64,000 bases of DNA from Candidatus Tepidifontimicrobium thermophilum. Its GTDB lineage: Bacteria > Sysuimicrobiota > Sysuimicrobiia > Sysuimicrobiales > Sysuimicrobiaceae. The notes under the pieces are model-generated. The model was given only the letters and a program-made list of their open reading frames with translations. It was not told the DNA's origin and ran no database searches. The DNA lies in NCBI GenBank assembly GCA_031296405.1, contig JAVKKH010000002.1:165666-229665 (forward strand), written 5' to 3'. Shown in pieces: positions 63,907 through 64,000 of the stretch. Numbering within the stretch: position 1 is the stretch's first letter; each line of letters starts with the position of its first letter. The position numbers and the translations under genes are program-made.

Positions 63907-64000
63907 ATGGATCTGGCAACCCTCCTCGGCCTCGTGGTCGGGTGGGCCAGCGTGGGCGCGGGCGCCATCCTGAAGGGAGGCAAGCCCGAGTACTACGTCA
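63907..64000 (+). CDS. motA: Flagellar stator protein MotA (partial, runs off the window)
   Basis: 31 codons: MDLATLLGLVVGWASVGAGAIL-KGG-KPEYYV is the first membrane helix and start of MotA/PomA. It follows flbD by three bases. The rest lies outside the window. Confidence 0.9.
   Translation, partial: MDLATLLGLVVGWASVGAGAILKGGKPEYYV

Overview
The window comes from a high-GC bacterium with a two-membrane envelope: flgH (L-ring) and flgI (P-ring) are both present. The flagellar cluster combines this diderm hardware with parts usual in Gram-positive lineages (fliW-csrA, a YvyF-type zinc-ribbon protein, flaG, flbD, a TIGR02530-type gene). It is run by sigma-54 and sigma-28. Archaeal-type ATP-dependent DNA ligase, family 5 uracil-DNA glycosylase, AcnA-type aconitase, cupredoxins and a CoxL-like molybdoprotein suggest an aerobic, possibly thermophilic member of a deep diderm Terrabacteria lineage (Armatimonadota- or CSP1-3-like). 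That placement is inference; no rRNA is present to test it. No CRISPR array, insertion sequence or prophage was seen.

Bases 1-32,250 are mixed housekeeping and accessory genes in short operons: a SIS-domain sugar isomerase or deaminase, a HAD phosphatase, tRNA-Ser(GGA), a TIGR01777 epimerase followed by a frameshifted SRPBCC gene, proB-proA-photolyase-peroxiredoxin, the ATP-dependent ligase with a 66-residue companion, YjbQ, three unknown exported or membrane proteins, a cupredoxin divergent from a cysteine-rich MarR regulator, a decayed DUF4143 ATPase gene against tRNA-Ser(CGA), tadA-udg, an acetyl-CoA-synthetase-like gene, a degenerate REC-GGDEF protein, a SPOR protein, a solitary CoxL-like subunit, a CHRD protein, an SQR-like flavoprotein with DUF1641, a polysaccharide module (DUF2334 deacetylase, GT2, YkoP-like), an MFS transporter, tRNA-Arg(CCT), aconitase, and a cupredoxin-multicopper protein pair. 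Several operon heads seem leaderless, with a TANNNT box about 7 bases before the start codon.

Bases 32,446-64,000 form one nearly continuous motility locus on the plus strand: flgF-flgG-flgA-flgH-flgI-flgJ-yvyF; flgM-flgN-flgK-flgL-fliW-csrA; fliC-flaG; fliD-fliS-fliT; mcp; a sigma-54 activator; HD-GYP-cheW-cheA-cheY-rpoN; flgB-flgC-fliE-fliF-fliG-fliH-fliI-fliJ-SLT-fliK-flgD-TIGR02530-flgE-flbD-motA (cut by the window end). Six near-identical -24/-12 elements (YGGCAC-N7-TGC) stand at the heads of the flgF, fliD, mcp, activator, HD-GYP and flgB units. Two sigma-28 elements stand before flgM and fliC. The locus encodes sigma-54 itself, with an unusual zinc ribbon, and an activator that has no DNA-binding domain. 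It therefore looks like a self-contained regulon: sigma-54 drives basal-body, cap and chemotaxis genes, FlgM and sigma-28 gate flagellin, and FliW-CsrA trims flagellin translation.
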